Assembly (NCBI RefSeq): GCF_026898135.2
Contig: NZ_CP114035.2
Location: forward strand, 1,901,501-1,965,500
DNA: 64,000 nt
Origin: Pseudomonas fortuita
GTDB taxonomy: Bacteria > Pseudomonadota > Gammaproteobacteria > Pseudomonadales > Pseudomonadaceae
Direction: 5' to 3'
Part shown: positions 24,920-33,660 of the stretch, piece by piece
Layout of the letters: each line of letters opens with the position of its first letter
Numbering within the stretch: position 1 is the stretch's first letter
The notes under the pieces: generated by a model
Database searches by the model: none
Told to the model about the DNA's origin: nothing
Seen by the model: the letters and a program-made list of their open reading frames with translations, nothing else
Translations under genes and position numbers: made by a program

Positions 24920-25861
24920 TTACGTGGCAGGCATCAGCCTGACCCAGTAGCGCGTCCAAGTGCTGATCTTCAGTTGTAGCGCCTCGGCGATCGCCACCAG
25001 GGCGCGGTCGGTGTCGTCCAGTGGATACACCCCAGCCAGGCGCAGCCCGGCCACGTCGTCACTGCAACTCAGCACGCCGGGGCGGTAGCGCTGCAGTTCG
25101 GCCAAGGCGCGGCGCAGCGGCCAGCCGTCGAGCACCAGCTGCCCCTCGCGCCACGCGGTGCGAGCCAGGTCGGCTGGGCGTGGCTCGGGCAGCGGGCCGT
25201 TGTCGAAGGCCAGGGCCATCCCTGCGTCAACCCGCACCTCGCGGGCGCTCGCAGCGTTGCGCACCGCCACGGCGTGTTCGATAACGGACAGCTCGGTGCA
25301 GTCGGCACGCAGGCGCACGGTGAAATCAGTGCCCAGGGCACGCATCTCGCCATGCACCGTGCGCACGCGCAGCGGACGCGGGTCGCTGGCAGTGCGTATG
25401 GCGATTTCTCCCCCGACCAGGACGATCAGGCGTTGCTCTGTGCTACAGCGGATATCGACGACAGAGGCGGTATTGAGCGTCAGCCGCGTGCCGTCCTGCA
25501 GGGTCAGGCTGCGGCGTTCGCCGGTCGCCGTACGCACATCGGCCAACCAGACAGGGGCGTTGCGGTAGCCCGTCCAGGCTACCCCAGCCAGCCCCATACC
25601 CAGCACCAGCGTCTTGAGCACCGTACGCCGTCCCGTCCCGATCTGGCCTGCGGCAAGGGTGTGCCTTGCCAGCGGGCCATGCACGCCGGCCAGGCCTGCC
25701 TGCAACTGCTCCAGGCGCCCCCAGGCCCAACCGTGCAAGGGTGACTGCTCGAGCCAGGCTTGCCACTGTGCCCGGTTTTGCGGGCAGTCAGGTGCGGCGA
25801 GAAAGCGCGCATGCCAGTGTGCCGCTTCGCGCAGGGCCTGGCGCTGGTCGGAGGGGCTCAC
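24920..25861 (-). CDS. FecR-type anti-sigma / sigma regulator
   Basis: A 313-residue FecR family protein. The N-terminal 80 residues carry the DUF4880-like sigma-binding part (REAAHWHARFLAAPDCPQNRAQWQAWLEQSPLHG). A membrane segment follows at about residue 95-115 (TVLKTLVLGMGLAGVAWTGY), then the periplasmic FecR domain (TATGERRSLTLQDGTRLTLNTASVVDI). It would sense the loaded receptor through the STN domain and release or activate the sigma factor. GTG at 25861 overlaps the sigma stop (GTGA). The receptor gene follows 99 bases downstream. Confidence 0.9.
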   Translation of the reverse strand: MSPSDQRQALREAAHWHARFLAAPDCPQNRAQWQAWLEQSPLHGWAWGRLEQLQAGLAGVHGPLARHTLAAGQIGTGRRTVLKTLVLGMGLAGVAWTGYRNAPVWLADVRTATGERRSLTLQDGTRLTLNTASVVDIRCSTEQRLIVLVGGEIAIRTASDPRPLRVRTVHGEMRALGTDFTVRLRADCTELSVIEHAVAVRNAASAREVRVDAGMALAFDNGPLPEPRPADLARTAWREGQLVLDGWPLRRALAELQRYRPGVLSCSDDVAGLRLAGVYPLDDTDRALVAIAEALQLKISTWTRYWVRLMPAT

Positions 25862-26385
25862 AGTTGCGCATCGAAAGCGAACAGCAGGCAACGTTCGGTG
25901 GCCTTGGCCATGTACTTCGTCACCGAGCTGACAGACACACCGAGGCGCTGTGCGACCTCTGGGTAGGTCAGGCCATCCAGTTGCACGTACAGGAAGGTAT
26001 CGCGCACTTTCTGGCCCAGCCCGTCGAGCATGGCGTTCAATTGCATCAAGGTTTCCAGCATCAGCAGGCGTTGCTCGGGCGAGCACTCTTCGAGTACCGG
26101 CTGGCTGCCGAGGAACTCCAGGTAGGCTTGCTCAAGGTTGCGTCGGCGCAGCTGGTCGATCATCACCCGCCGCGCCACGGTGGCCAGAAAGCTGCGAGGC
26201 TCTGCCAACGGCTGGCGTAGCGCGCTGCTGATCAGACGCAGAAAGGTGTCCTGGGTAATATCGGCCGCCCGGTCTGCATTACCCAGGCGCCGGCGAATCC
26301 AGCCTTGCAGCCATTGGCTGTGGTCGCGGTACAGGGCATGCATCTCATCATGCCGGGCTGATGCGGGCGGCTGCGGGTAGGGCAC
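25858..26385 (-). CDS. ECF sigma factor, FecI type
   Basis: A 175-residue sigma-70 ECF factor of the iron-starvation group. Region 2 reads MHALYRDHSQWLQGWIRRRLGNADRAADITQDTFLRL; region 4 reads VQLDGLTYPEVAQRLGVSVSSVTKYMAKA. I prefer the GTG at 26385, which has AGGAAG upstream, over the much longer open frame. It leads an operon with the FecR gene and then the TonB receptor. A Fur-box-like palindrome lies about 28 bases upstream, consistent with iron control. Confidence 0.9.
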   Translation of the reverse strand: MPYPQPPASARHDEMHALYRDHSQWLQGWIRRRLGNADRAADITQDTFLRLISSALRQPLAEPRSFLATVARRVMIDQLRRRNLEQAYLEFLGSQPVLEECSPEQRLLMLETLMQLNAMLDGLGQKVRDTFLYVQLDGLTYPEVAQRLGVSVSSVTKYMAKATERCLLFAFDAQL

Positions 26386-26412
26386 CTGGATCTTCCTGAT
26401 TATAAAGTGCGG

Positions 26413-26433
26413 ATAAGAATTGATCGCAATTAT
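26413..26433 (-). promoter_or_regulatory. Putative Fur box upstream of fecI-type gene
   Basis: An imperfect palindrome of AT-rich hexamers with ends ATAAGAATTG and GCAATTAT lies just before the sigma gene. FecI-type genes are usually Fur-repressed; this is a pattern match only. Confidence 0.45.
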
Positions 26434-26458
26434 AGGGCTATCAGGATGCTTTGCAATG

Positions 26459-26860
26459 TCAGTGATTTTGAGGAGCTGAGCTGCAGGGCCCGTACCAAGG
26501 GGCAGCAGAATCAACGTGCAGGTGTTGCTGCTTCTTGGGCAGGAATGGCGTATCAAGCGTGCCCAGGGCTATCGAAACCCAGTCGGCAAACTCACCTTCG
26601 GAGCGTGACCAGAACAAGGTCGAGCCGCACTCTACGCAAAATTCCCGCATCACCCTCGGCGAAGACGCATAGGTCTTGATACTGGTGGCGCCACGAAGGA
26701 TACGCAGCATGCTGCGCGGAACACTGCCGTATGAAGCGAATGCTGCCCCGTGCCCTTTGCGGCATTGGCTGCAATGGCAGTGGCTCACAGCTTTTGGCGG
26801 GGTAAGCAGCAGGTAACTGACCGCTGCGCACAAGCAGCTTCCTTGGTATGCCTCTTTCAC
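26459..26860 (-). CDS. GFA family (Mss4-fold) zinc protein
   Basis: A 133-residue protein of the GFA / CENP-V family, related to glutathione-dependent formaldehyde-activating enzyme. The pattern is clear: YQGSCLCAAVSY, SHCHCSQCRKGHGAAFASYG, and FCVECGSTLFW, giving the paired cysteine zinc sites. The rest (ADWVSIALGTLDTPF) is also typical. The open frame extends to 27472, but the upstream part is not coding-like; GTG at 26860 has GGAAG nearby. Most family members have no proved substrate. Confidence 0.85.
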   Translation of the reverse strand: MKEAYQGSCLCAAVSYLLLTPPKAVSHCHCSQCRKGHGAAFASYGSVPRSMLRILRGATSIKTYASSPRVMREFCVECGSTLFWSRSEGEFADWVSIALGTLDTPFLPKKQQHLHVDSAAPWYGPCSSAPQNH

Positions 26861-27076
26861 TGGCGCTTCCGTGCAGGTGGAAAACGCCAGCGTAACCGCC
26901 CCGGCGGGATCAGTCGACCGTGGCACGCCTGCACACCTGCTTCGGTGTCCGCACGGTATCGATAATGAGCATGCAAAATTATTTTTCAGCCGGTGCATCC
27001 AGAACGGCACCCGATGGGTAGTTCTTATCAGGCAGTCGATGATTGCCTGACCCCAGACCCTTACGGAGTTCGCCCC

Positions 27077-27604
27077 ATGATCATCAAGCCCGCTTTCTCC
27101 CTGCTCGCTGCCTGCCTCGTACTTGCATCTGGCGCCGCCCATGCCCAGTCGGGCGTCCCGGACGCAATCAAGGTTCCCGACGGCCACGCCATCATGCTGG
27201 AAACCGTCGGTGTCGGTGAGATCACCTACGAATGCCGCGACAAGGCCAGTGCGCCAGGCCAGATGGAGTGGGTTTTCGTCGGCCCCAAGGCGGTCCTGAG
27301 CGATCGTAGCGGCAAGCCTGTGGGTGACTATTTTGGTCCTCCGGCCACCTGGCAGGCCAAGGACGGTTCGAAAGTGACCGGTACCCAGCTTGCCGTAGCC
27401 CCGGCCGCCAAAGGGGACATTCCGTATCAACTGGTCAAGGCCAACCCTGCCGAGGGCAAGGGTGCAATGCAAGGGGTCAGTTACATCCAGCGCGTGGCGA
27501 CGCGCGGGGGAGTAGCGCCTTCGATGGACTGCACAGCGCAGAGCAAAGGGGCGCAGCAGGTCGTCAAGTACCAGGCGGACTACGTGTTCTGGTCAGCCAA
27601 ATGA
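27077..27604 (+). CDS. Secreted DUF3455 protein
   Basis: A 175-residue protein with a signal peptide MIIKPAFSLLAACLVLASGAAHA, then the DUF3455 body: AIKVPDGHAIMLETVGVGEITYECR, EWVFVGPKAVLSD and TWQAKDGSKVTGTQL. The family is common in pseudomonads beside ECF sigma/anti-sigma pairs, as here (next gene at 27714). The function is unknown; a periplasmic stress role is likely from context. ATG at 27077 gives a proper signal peptide, unlike the longer frame from 26993. Confidence 0.85.
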   Translation: MIIKPAFSLLAACLVLASGAAHAQSGVPDAIKVPDGHAIMLETVGVGEITYECRDKASAPGQMEWVFVGPKAVLSDRSGKPVGDYFGPPATWQAKDGSKVTGTQLAVAPAAKGDIPYQLVKANPAEGKGAMQGVSYIQRVATRGGVAPSMDCTAQSKGAQQVVKYQADYVFWSAK

Positions 27605-27713
27605 TCAGGGCTTGAGCAGCACACCAGCGATTGATCATCTACGCTGCTGGAGGTGCCCCAAGCTGGTAAGCCAGGGCACCGTCCAGGTTTCATGACGAAG
27701 GAACGACCCCATT

Positions 27714-28256
27714 TTGAATTCGCCTGTGCTTCCCTTTGATTTCGAGGGCTGTCTTGCTGCTTGTGCTCAAGGAGACCGCCACGCCTTGCAGGCGCTCTAT
27801 GAGCAGGAGGGGGGCCGTTTACTGGGTGTGGCGCGGCGCATTGCCCGCGACCAGGCGAGCGCGGAGGATATCGTTCACGATGCCTTTGTCCGTATCTGGA
27901 CACATGCAGCCAGCTATGACCCATCGCGCGGGTCTGCCCGGGGCTGGGTCTACAGCATCACCCGTCACCTGGCGCTGAACTGCGTGCGAGACAGCCGCTG
28001 GGAAACCGAGCTGGACGAGCCTGGCATGATCGCAACTGCAAGCCCGGAATTGGACGACCTGCAACTGTGGTCAGGCTCGGCGAAAATCTATCGCTGCCTT
28101 GAGCGACTGCAACCCGCTCCCCGGCGCTGCATCCTGCACGCGTATGTGGACGGTTGCAGCAATGCCGAAATTGCAACCCTGCTGGGGGCGCCGCTGGGCA
28201 CTGTGAAGGCATGGATCAAGCGAAGCCTGAAGGCCCTGCGAGAGTGCATGACATGA
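27714..28256 (+). CDS. ECF sigma factor (SigK/RpoE-like)
   Basis: A 180-residue ECF sigma factor. Region 2: LYEQEGGRLLGVARRIARDQASAEDIVHDAFVRIWTHA; region 4: RCILHAYVDGCSNAEIATLLGAPLGTVKAWIKRSLKALREC. The start is TTG at 27714, with AAGGAACG upstream; no ATG or GTG fits. It overlaps the anti-sigma gene by 4 bases (ATGA), so the two are made together. It probably controls the DUF3455 gene and its own operon, by analogy with similar pseudomonad loci. Confidence 0.88.
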   Translation: MNSPVLPFDFEGCLAACAQGDRHALQALYEQEGGRLLGVARRIARDQASAEDIVHDAFVRIWTHAASYDPSRGSARGWVYSITRHLALNCVRDSRWETELDEPGMIATASPELDDLQLWSGSAKIYRCLERLQPAPRRCILHAYVDGCSNAEIATLLGAPLGTVKAWIKRSLKALRECMT

Positions 28257-28960
28257 AGCCGACCCCTGGTGATGACAGCGCCGAGCAGCTGGACGACCTT
28301 GCAGCCGAGTACGTACTGGGCACCTTGAGCGGCGAACAGCGTGCTGCCATGCAGGTGCGGTTGGCGTCGGAGCCGGCCGTACGTGCCGCAGTGGACGCAT
28401 GGGAGGCCCGCCTGCTCGAACTGGCTACGCGGGTTGAGCCCGTCACGCCAAGCCGCCGCCTGTGGGGCCGAATCGAGCGAAGCCTGGCGCAGGCCAACCC
28501 GCCCAGGCGCCAACGCACTGCCGGTTGGCAGCGCCTTGGACTGTGGCAGGGGCTGAGCGCTGCGGGGCTTGCGGCGAGCTTGCTGCTGGCCTTTGCGCTA
28601 TTGACCAAGGCGCCACCTGTGACCACCTACATGGTGGTGCTGGTAGCGCCGTCGGGCCAGGCCCCGGGGTGGGTCGTGCAAGCCAACGATGCGAGCATGA
28701 TCGAACTGATCCCGCTTGGCCTGGACGATGTGCCCGAAGGCATGACCTTGCAGTTCTGGACCAAGGGCGAGCAGTGGCGCGCACCTGTTTCGTTGGGGCT
28801 GGTCAAACCTGGCGAGCAGTACCGCGTGCCGTTGAGGCGTTTGCCTGAGCTTGAGCCCAACCAGTTGTTCGAGCTGACCCTTGAGAAGGCGGGGGGCTCA
28901 CCCACGGGTGCACCAACGGGCCCAGTGAAGTTCATTGGCCGCGCGGTGAAGGTAATATGA
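28253..28960 (+). CDS. RskA-type membrane anti-sigma factor
   Basis: A 235-residue protein. The N-terminal 90 residues form the anti-sigma domain (LDDLAAEYVLGTLSGEQRAAMQVRLASEPAVRAAVDAWEARL). One membrane segment follows at about residues 95-118 (GLSAAGLAASLLLAFALL). The C-terminal RskA-like periplasmic domain contains GWVVQANDASMIELIPLG and FELTLEKAGGSPTGAPTGPV. It would hold the preceding ECF sigma factor at the membrane until a signal leads to its release. ATG at 28253 overlaps the sigma stop. Confidence 0.88.
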   Translation: MKPTPGDDSAEQLDDLAAEYVLGTLSGEQRAAMQVRLASEPAVRAAVDAWEARLLELATRVEPVTPSRRLWGRIERSLAQANPPRRQRTAGWQRLGLWQGLSAAGLAASLLLAFALLTKAPPVTTYMVVLVAPSGQAPGWVVQANDASMIELIPLGLDDVPEGMTLQFWTKGEQWRAPVSLGLVKPGEQYRVPLRRLPELEPNQLFELTLEKAGGSPTGAPTGPVKFIGRAVKVI

Positions 28961-29216
28961 GCCAGACAGGGCACAGGTGATACGCAGTGGCTTGGCCGAC
29001 CGATGATTCCAGGTTTAAAGTCAACTCAAGGTCGCTAGCATTTTCCAAGTGGGCTACGAGGATAGGTGAACTGGCGAAGATCAGCGGGCGCGCTGATCCT
29101 GCAACAGCTCTCCATGGCCGTGCGTACTCGCCAGTATCGGAGATGGATAGAAAAGGCTTCGCGTAATGGCCTGGGAGACGCAGGGTGAGGCTGCGATAGG
29201 AATCTCCCCGATGGCC

Positions 29217-30440
29217 TCAAAATGCGACTGACCGACGATGCTCAGCCGTTGCCACCACCCTGCCGCGCTTGAGCACCATAAGCCGTGTCGGCAGGTCGAG
29301 AATGACATCGGCCACAGCACGGCAATCCATCATCACCAGGTCGGCATCATTGCCCACCGCCAAACCGTAGTGTTTCAAGCCCAAGGCTTTGGCAGGGTTT
29401 GTCGTGAGCATCGACAACACGGTGGCTTGATCATCCGCGCCGCCCAAGTGGCACGCGGGAATGGCCATTTGTGCAATGTGCAGCAGGTCGCCTGTGCCAT
29501 ACGGGGTGAAGGCGTTCCGGATGTTGTTGGTGGCCAGGCAAACCGTCACACCGCCGTCGCGCAGCGCACGTACAGGTGTCAGGGTGCGCCTTACATTGTG
29601 ACTGTCACCCCGGGCTCCCAGGTGCAGGTCGGTGGCAGGCAGGCACATCACGCTGATGTCGGCCTCGCGTAGCAACGCAATGACCTGCGCCTGTCGCGCA
29701 GGCGAGACGGCGGCCAGGCTGGTCAGATGCCCCACGCAGACCCGCCCCTGGTAGCCTTCGGCAATGGTTCGACGTGCCACGTATTCAATGGTCATGTGCT
29801 CGGCGTCATCGGCGAAATCCTGGTGCAAGTCGATGTCTTTGCCATAGCGCTTGGCCAAATCAAAGACGAAATCAATGTGCTCCAGCGGTGACTCGTCGTT
29901 GTAGGGAATGCCGCCCACCACATCGGCCCCCATCTCCATTGCCTGGGTCATCATGGCCTGCATGCCAGGCAGCTTGAGAATGCCTTCTTGCGGAAAGGCT
30001 ACGACCTGGATGTCGATCACCTCGCGGAACTGCTCGCGCAACTCCAGCACCACTTCGAGCCCCGTGAAGCCCTGGGCGGGGTCGAATTCGGCGTGGGCAC
30101 GCACGTGCGTGGTACCGGCCTGCACCAGTGCGCGCAGTACCTGGATCGAACGTTCGCGGATATCTTCACGGGTCAGTGTGGGCTTCAGTTCGGCAGTGAC
30201 GGCTATCGCTTCCTTCAAGGTGCCGGAGCGATTGGCTTTGCGCTGCATGACGTAAGCTTTTTCAAGGTGCAGGTGGCCTTCGACAAACCCGGCAACCAGC
30301 ACTTTGCCGTGGCCTTGCACTTCGTGCTCTGCCGTGATGTCGATGTGTTGCGCGATCTCGGCGATTTTGCCTGCTCGCACAGCCACATCTACCAGTGGCT
30401 GGGCATCGTCAATGCGTACACTTCGAAATATCAGGTCCAT
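29217..30440 (-). CDS. Cytosine-deaminase-like amidohydrolase
   Basis: A 407-residue member of the CodA/AtzC-like amidohydrolase group. It has VEGHLHLEKAYV (HxH metal site), THVRAHAEFDP, VAFPQEGI, DLHQDFADDAEHM and VGHLTSLAAV. In E. coli CodA the metal-site loop near the C terminus reads GHDDVFDP; here it reads ATNNIRNAF, so the expected Asp is Asn. CodA's HCDE is HQDF. These changes suggest a different substrate or altered catalysis. ATG at 30440 follows GAGGAC. It lies downstream of the cyanase genes on the same strand, beyond the DUF2790 gene. The substrate is unknown. Confidence 0.8.
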   Translation of the reverse strand: MDLIFRSVRIDDAQPLVDVAVRAGKIAEIAQHIDITAEHEVQGHGKVLVAGFVEGHLHLEKAYVMQRKANRSGTLKEAIAVTAELKPTLTREDIRERSIQVLRALVQAGTTHVRAHAEFDPAQGFTGLEVVLELREQFREVIDIQVVAFPQEGILKLPGMQAMMTQAMEMGADVVGGIPYNDESPLEHIDFVFDLAKRYGKDIDLHQDFADDAEHMTIEYVARRTIAEGYQGRVCVGHLTSLAAVSPARQAQVIALLREADISVMCLPATDLHLGARGDSHNVRRTLTPVRALRDGGVTVCLATNNIRNAFTPYGTGDLLHIAQMAIPACHLGGADDQATVLSMLTTNPAKALGLKHYGLAVGNDADLVMMDCRAVADVILDLPTRLMVLKRGRVVATAEHRRSVAF

Positions 30441-30487
30441 CAACTTCAGTCCTCATAGTGAGTGCTGTTGCGCTACGAAGGCCGGGC

Positions 30488-30745
30488 TCAATTATTCGAG
30501 CAACCATTGCCCATCACGCGGTACTCAAGCACATGCTCTTTGCCTTGGGAGTCTTCGTACGTCATGCGAGCAGGCACTACCTGGCAAACATCCGGCACTT
30601 CGCTCATGGAAATGACGCGAGCGATATCGAGGTGCTGGCCATAGCTGTACTGTTCAACCGGCAGCGGGTCGACCTGTTGCTCAACGCCGGCAGCCATGGC
30701 CACGTTGCACAGCCCGCTTAGTATCAATGCGAACAACGCTTTCAA
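30488..30745 (-). CDS. Small secreted DUF2790 protein
   Basis: An 85-residue protein with a signal peptide MKALFALILSGLCNVAMAAG and a DUF2790 body: QYSYGQHLDIARVISMSEVPDVCQVVPARMTYEDSQGKEHVLEYRVMG. This family is nearly confined to Pseudomonas and its role is unknown. I favour a TTG start at 30745, since AAGGTG lies 8 bases before it; a GTG at 30754 and an ATG at 30796 are alternatives, but the latter would include the upstream hairpin. Two cysteines remain in the mature form and may form a disulphide. Confidence 0.78.
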   Translation of the reverse strand: MKALFALILSGLCNVAMAAGVEQQVDPLPVEQYSYGQHLDIARVISMSEVPDVCQVVPARMTYEDSQGKEHVLEYRVMGNGCSNN

Positions 30746-30768
30746 TTTGATCACCTTCAGGTTGTGGC

Positions 30769-30790
30769 TCGGCCGCAAAATTGCGGCCGA
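30769..30790 (-). terminator. Hairpin after cynS
   Basis: TCGGCCGCAA pairs perfectly with TTGCGGCCGA around two bases, 18 bases past the cyanase stop on the minus strand. There is no T run; it probably stabilises or ends the cynTS transcript. Confidence 0.55.
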
Positions 30791-30808
30791 ACCCATGTGT
30801 CAGCCAAA

Positions 30809-31279
30809 TCAGAACGGTTTGGTGGGCAGGTATTTGCCATCCAGGGTGATTACCGCGCGCGAGCCACCCTCGGGGTCTTCGACTTTCTTGATGTCCAACT
30901 TGAAATTGATGGCACTGATGATGCCGTCGCCGAACTTTTCATGAACAAGCGCCTTCAAGGTGGTGCCGTACACTTGCAACATCTCGTAAAAGCGGTAGAT
31001 GGTGGGGTCGGTCGGGATACCGTTTTGAATGCTGCCGCGCAGTGGCACTGTCTGCAGCAGTGCGATGGCGTCCGCGTCGAGGCCGAGCTTGTCGCCCACC
31101 ACCTGGGCAGCGCTCGCTGGCAGCGGGTGCTGGCCCAACAGTGCAGCGGTGACGAACGCTTCGGACAAGCCGGTACCCTCGGTGATCTGGGAGAACGACA
31201 GGTCTTTGCGGGCTTTGGCCAGAAGGATGACTTCGCTCAGGGCAAGGCGGGCGTTCTGGTTGATTTGCGATTGGATCAT
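30809..31279 (-). CDS. cynS: Cyanate hydratase (cyanase)
   Basis: A 156-residue cyanase, the usual length. It decomposes cyanate with bicarbonate to ammonia and CO2. The N-terminal helical bundle reads [43 protein letters not shown]. The C-terminal catalytic part reads [37 protein letters not shown], containing the family's Arg (YRFYE), Glu (HEKFGDG) and Ser (ISAI) residues. It follows cynT by 26 bases with an AAGGAG ribosome site and is divergent from cynR. Confidence 0.96.
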   Translation of the reverse strand: MIQSQINQNARLALSEVILLAKARKDLSFSQITEGTGLSEAFVTAALLGQHPLPASAAQVVGDKLGLDADAIALLQTVPLRGSIQNGIPTDPTIYRFYEMLQVYGTTLKALVHEKFGDGIISAINFKLDIKKVEDPEGGSRAVITLDGKYLPTKPF

Positions 31280-31305
31280 GGTGTTTCTCCTTGGTTGAAA
31301 GATGT

Positions 31306-31965
31306 TCAGGCAACACGCTTGGGTTGATGGGAAACGGCGTGTACTTCGGGGTTGTGGGCGAGGGATACGAAGGTGCCGGTACTGCCATCGAAGGCCTCGA
31401 TCAGCCCGCTTTCGATGTCGTAGATCCAGCCATGCAATGTCACGCGGCCTTCTTCCAGGGCCAGGCGCACCGAGGGGTGGGTCTGGATGTTGGCAAGCTG
31501 GGCGATCACGTTTTCGCGCACCATGGCTTCGACTTTGGCCTGCGGGCCGAAATGGTTGCGGGCTTCGTTTACCACGCGGGCCGAGTCGGCGTAGCGCAGC
31601 CAACCGGCCACTGCGGGCATGTGGTCCAGGCATTTGCAGGTGGCGATGGCCGTCATGGCACCGCAGTCGGAGTGGCCGCAGATGACGATGTCAGAAACCT
31701 GCAAGGCCGCCACGGCGTATTCGACCGAGGCCGATACACCTCCAGGCTCGGGGCCGTAGGACGGCACGATGTTGCCTGCATTGCGGATGACGAACAGGTC
31801 TCCGGGTTCGCGCTGGGTGACCAGCTCGGGCACCAGGCGGCTGTCGGAGCATGAGATGAACAGTGCACGTGGGCTTTGCTGGCTGGCCAAATCCTTGAAC
31901 AGTTTGACGCGCTCGGGGTAGGCCTCTTTCTGGAACTTCAGAAACCCGTCGATGATGTCTTTCAT
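31306..31965 (-). CDS. cynT: Beta-class carbonic anhydrase of the cyanate operon
   Basis: A 219-residue beta carbonic anhydrase. Zinc ligands are visible in CSDSRL and HSDCGAM. In the cyn operon this enzyme rehydrates CO2 so that bicarbonate, the cyanase co-substrate, is not lost from the cell. I take ATG at 31965 ([23 protein letters not shown]), the usual CynT/Can N terminus, rather than 32001. It is the first gene of the divergently regulated cynTS pair. Confidence 0.93.
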   Translation of the reverse strand: MKDIIDGFLKFQKEAYPERVKLFKDLASQQSPRALFISCSDSRLVPELVTQREPGDLFVIRNAGNIVPSYGPEPGGVSASVEYAVAALQVSDIVICGHSDCGAMTAIATCKCLDHMPAVAGWLRYADSARVVNEARNHFGPQAKVEAMVRENVIAQLANIQTHPSVRLALEEGRVTLHGWIYDIESGLIEAFDGSTGTFVSLAHNPEVHAVSHQPKRVA

Positions 31966-32032
31966 GGTTGACTCCTTGAATGACGCGATGTGTTGAAGCA
32001 AAGGTTACGCAGCCCCTTCAATAAGGTAAAAG

Positions 32033-32058
32033 TCTGATTTATGATCTAGTCCATCAGA
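32033..32058. promoter_or_regulatory. Likely CynR binding site
   Basis: TCTGAT (32033-32038) and ATCAGA (32053-32058) form a perfect inverted repeat in the 112-base gap between cynT and cynR, with an inner TGAT/ATCA repeat. It is placed as LysR-type operators usually are, upstream of the regulator start and between divergent genes. Confidence 0.55.
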
Positions 32059-32077
32059 TAATCTTATAGGTGCGTTC

Positions 32078-32989
32078 ATGCTTGCCCGGCACATCCAGTA
32101 CTTCATCGCAGTGGCAAATCACCGCAGTTTCACGCGCGCCGCAGCGGCCTTGCATGTGTCTCAGCCGGCCTTGTCGCAGCAGGTCCGGCAGCTAGAAGAG
32201 AGCCTTGGCACACTGTTGTTCGATCGCTCTGGCCGGACCACGCGCTTGACGGATGCCGGCGAGGTTTACCTGCGTTATGCCAAGCGAGCTGCGCAGGAAC
32301 TGCAGGAAGCAAAACGAGCGATTGATGACCTCGGCGATCTGAGTCGCGGGTCACTTCGGGTGGGGGTAACACCAACATTCACCAGCTACCTCGTTGGCCC
32401 GCTGGTTGAAGCGTTCTATGGGCGGTACCCGAACATCACGCTGGTGGTGCGTGAGATCGCTCAAGAGGCGATGGAAGAACTGTTGTTGGCCGACGAGGTT
32501 GATGTGGGCATTGCGTTCGACAACGGCCATCATCTGGACCTGGAGGCCCAAGCGCTACTGGTCGAAACCCTCGCGCTGGTGGTCGGCAAGCATCATCCTC
32601 TAGCCACGACGGGCAGTATTGGCCTGGAGGCGTTGAACTCAGAATCGTTGATACTCTTGAGCGCCGAATTCGCCACGCGTGAGCAGATCGACAGCTACTG
32701 CCGCCAACACAACATTCGCCCTCACGTACAAGTGGAAGCCAATACCATCAGTGCGCTTATCGAAGTGGTCAGCAGGACCACGCTCTCGACCTTGTTGCCG
32801 GCCACCATCGCCCAGGCTCACGAGCAGCTGGTCGCTATCGAGCTAGACCCGCAGCGCCTGCAACGCACTGCTGTTCTGATGCAACGAAAAGGGGTTTACC
32901 AAACGGCTGCAGCCAGGGCCTTTGTCGAATTGGCGATGAAAGTGGCCAAGCAACTTGAGTCGCCAGGCCGCTCCGTTCAGCGGATGTAA
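32078..32989 (+). CDS. cynR: LysR-type regulator of the cyanate operon
   Basis: A 303-residue LysR regulator with the classic N-terminal HTH ([61 protein letters not shown]) and a two-lobe effector domain. The high similarity of style to E. coli CynR (also starting MLSRHINYFLAVAEH) and the divergent position next to cynT support the name. It would activate cynTS with cyanate or azide. The gap holds a palindrome that fits its operator. Confidence 0.9.
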   Translation: MLARHIQYFIAVANHRSFTRAAAALHVSQPALSQQVRQLEESLGTLLFDRSGRTTRLTDAGEVYLRYAKRAAQELQEAKRAIDDLGDLSRGSLRVGVTPTFTSYLVGPLVEAFYGRYPNITLVVREIAQEAMEELLLADEVDVGIAFDNGHHLDLEAQALLVETLALVVGKHHPLATTGSIGLEALNSESLILLSAEFATREQIDSYCRQHNIRPHVQVEANTISALIEVVSRTTLSTLLPATIAQAHEQLVAIELDPQRLQRTAVLMQRKGVYQTAAARAFVELAMKVAKQLESPGRSVQRM

Positions 32990-33191
32990 AAGGGTGCCGT
33001 TGGCCGCTATCGACCCTTGAAAATGCTGAAAAATAATCCGGCATGGCGTCAGGCGCGGGCATTCTGTTCCACGTCGCAGCCGCTTCGTTAGGGCTGCGCC
33101 TTCTGATGCAGGCCGCGGTGATCAAGCTCTGCCGGCTATCTGCTCTGGCTCGGGGAAAGCGGCGGAGCTTCGAATGAGCCCCGCGTTGTCA

Positions 33192-33500
33192 TCAAGAAAC
33201 TGAAGGATCGTTGGCCAGCTTCGCATGGGTGGCCAGTTCTTCAGTGATGAAGGCCGAAATCATTGCCCGGTAGACCTGCTCTACGACCTCAGCCGAGGCA
33301 CCATTCTCGGCAGCCATTTCACGAACCTTTCTTATCACTTGCTCGACCCGAGCAGGCGCACGCACATCATCGGTGGTTTTCTTGAAGGCAGCCGCTTGGG
33401 TCACAAGCCGGCCCCGTTTGGCGAGAAGCGAAACAAGGTTGCGGTCGATTTCATCGATCCCTTGGCGGACTTCGTCCAGAGAGGTGCAACGTACGTCCAT
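33192..33500 (-). CDS. Chorismate mutase, AroQ type (PchB-like)
   Basis: A 102-residue all-helical chorismate mutase. The marks are: IDEIDRNLVSLLAKRGRLVTQAAAFKK (Arg and Lys of the active site), RAPARVEQVIRKVREMAAENG, and EQVYRAMISAFITEE. It resembles stand-alone AroQ proteins and the isochorismate-pyruvate lyase PchB; sequence alone does not separate the two. No salicylate or siderophore genes are adjacent, so a mutase role is more likely. ATG at 33500 has AAGGAAG upstream. It lacks a signal peptide. Confidence 0.85.
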   Translation of the reverse strand: MDVRCTSLDEVRQGIDEIDRNLVSLLAKRGRLVTQAAAFKKTTDDVRAPARVEQVIRKVREMAAENGASAEVVEQVYRAMISAFITEELATHAKLANDPSVS

Positions 33501-33660
33501 GTGCCTGACTTCCTTTTCATGAGCCTACGTTTGGTTAGGGCAGGCAGTTGCTGGTGGTTTGGGGCTGTATTGTAGCCTCTGGTGAATGTCCGCAACGGGC
33601 CGGTTAGCGCCTCTGGATTGGGTTGACCATCCTTGTCCTACCTCACATGGAGGACAAGCC

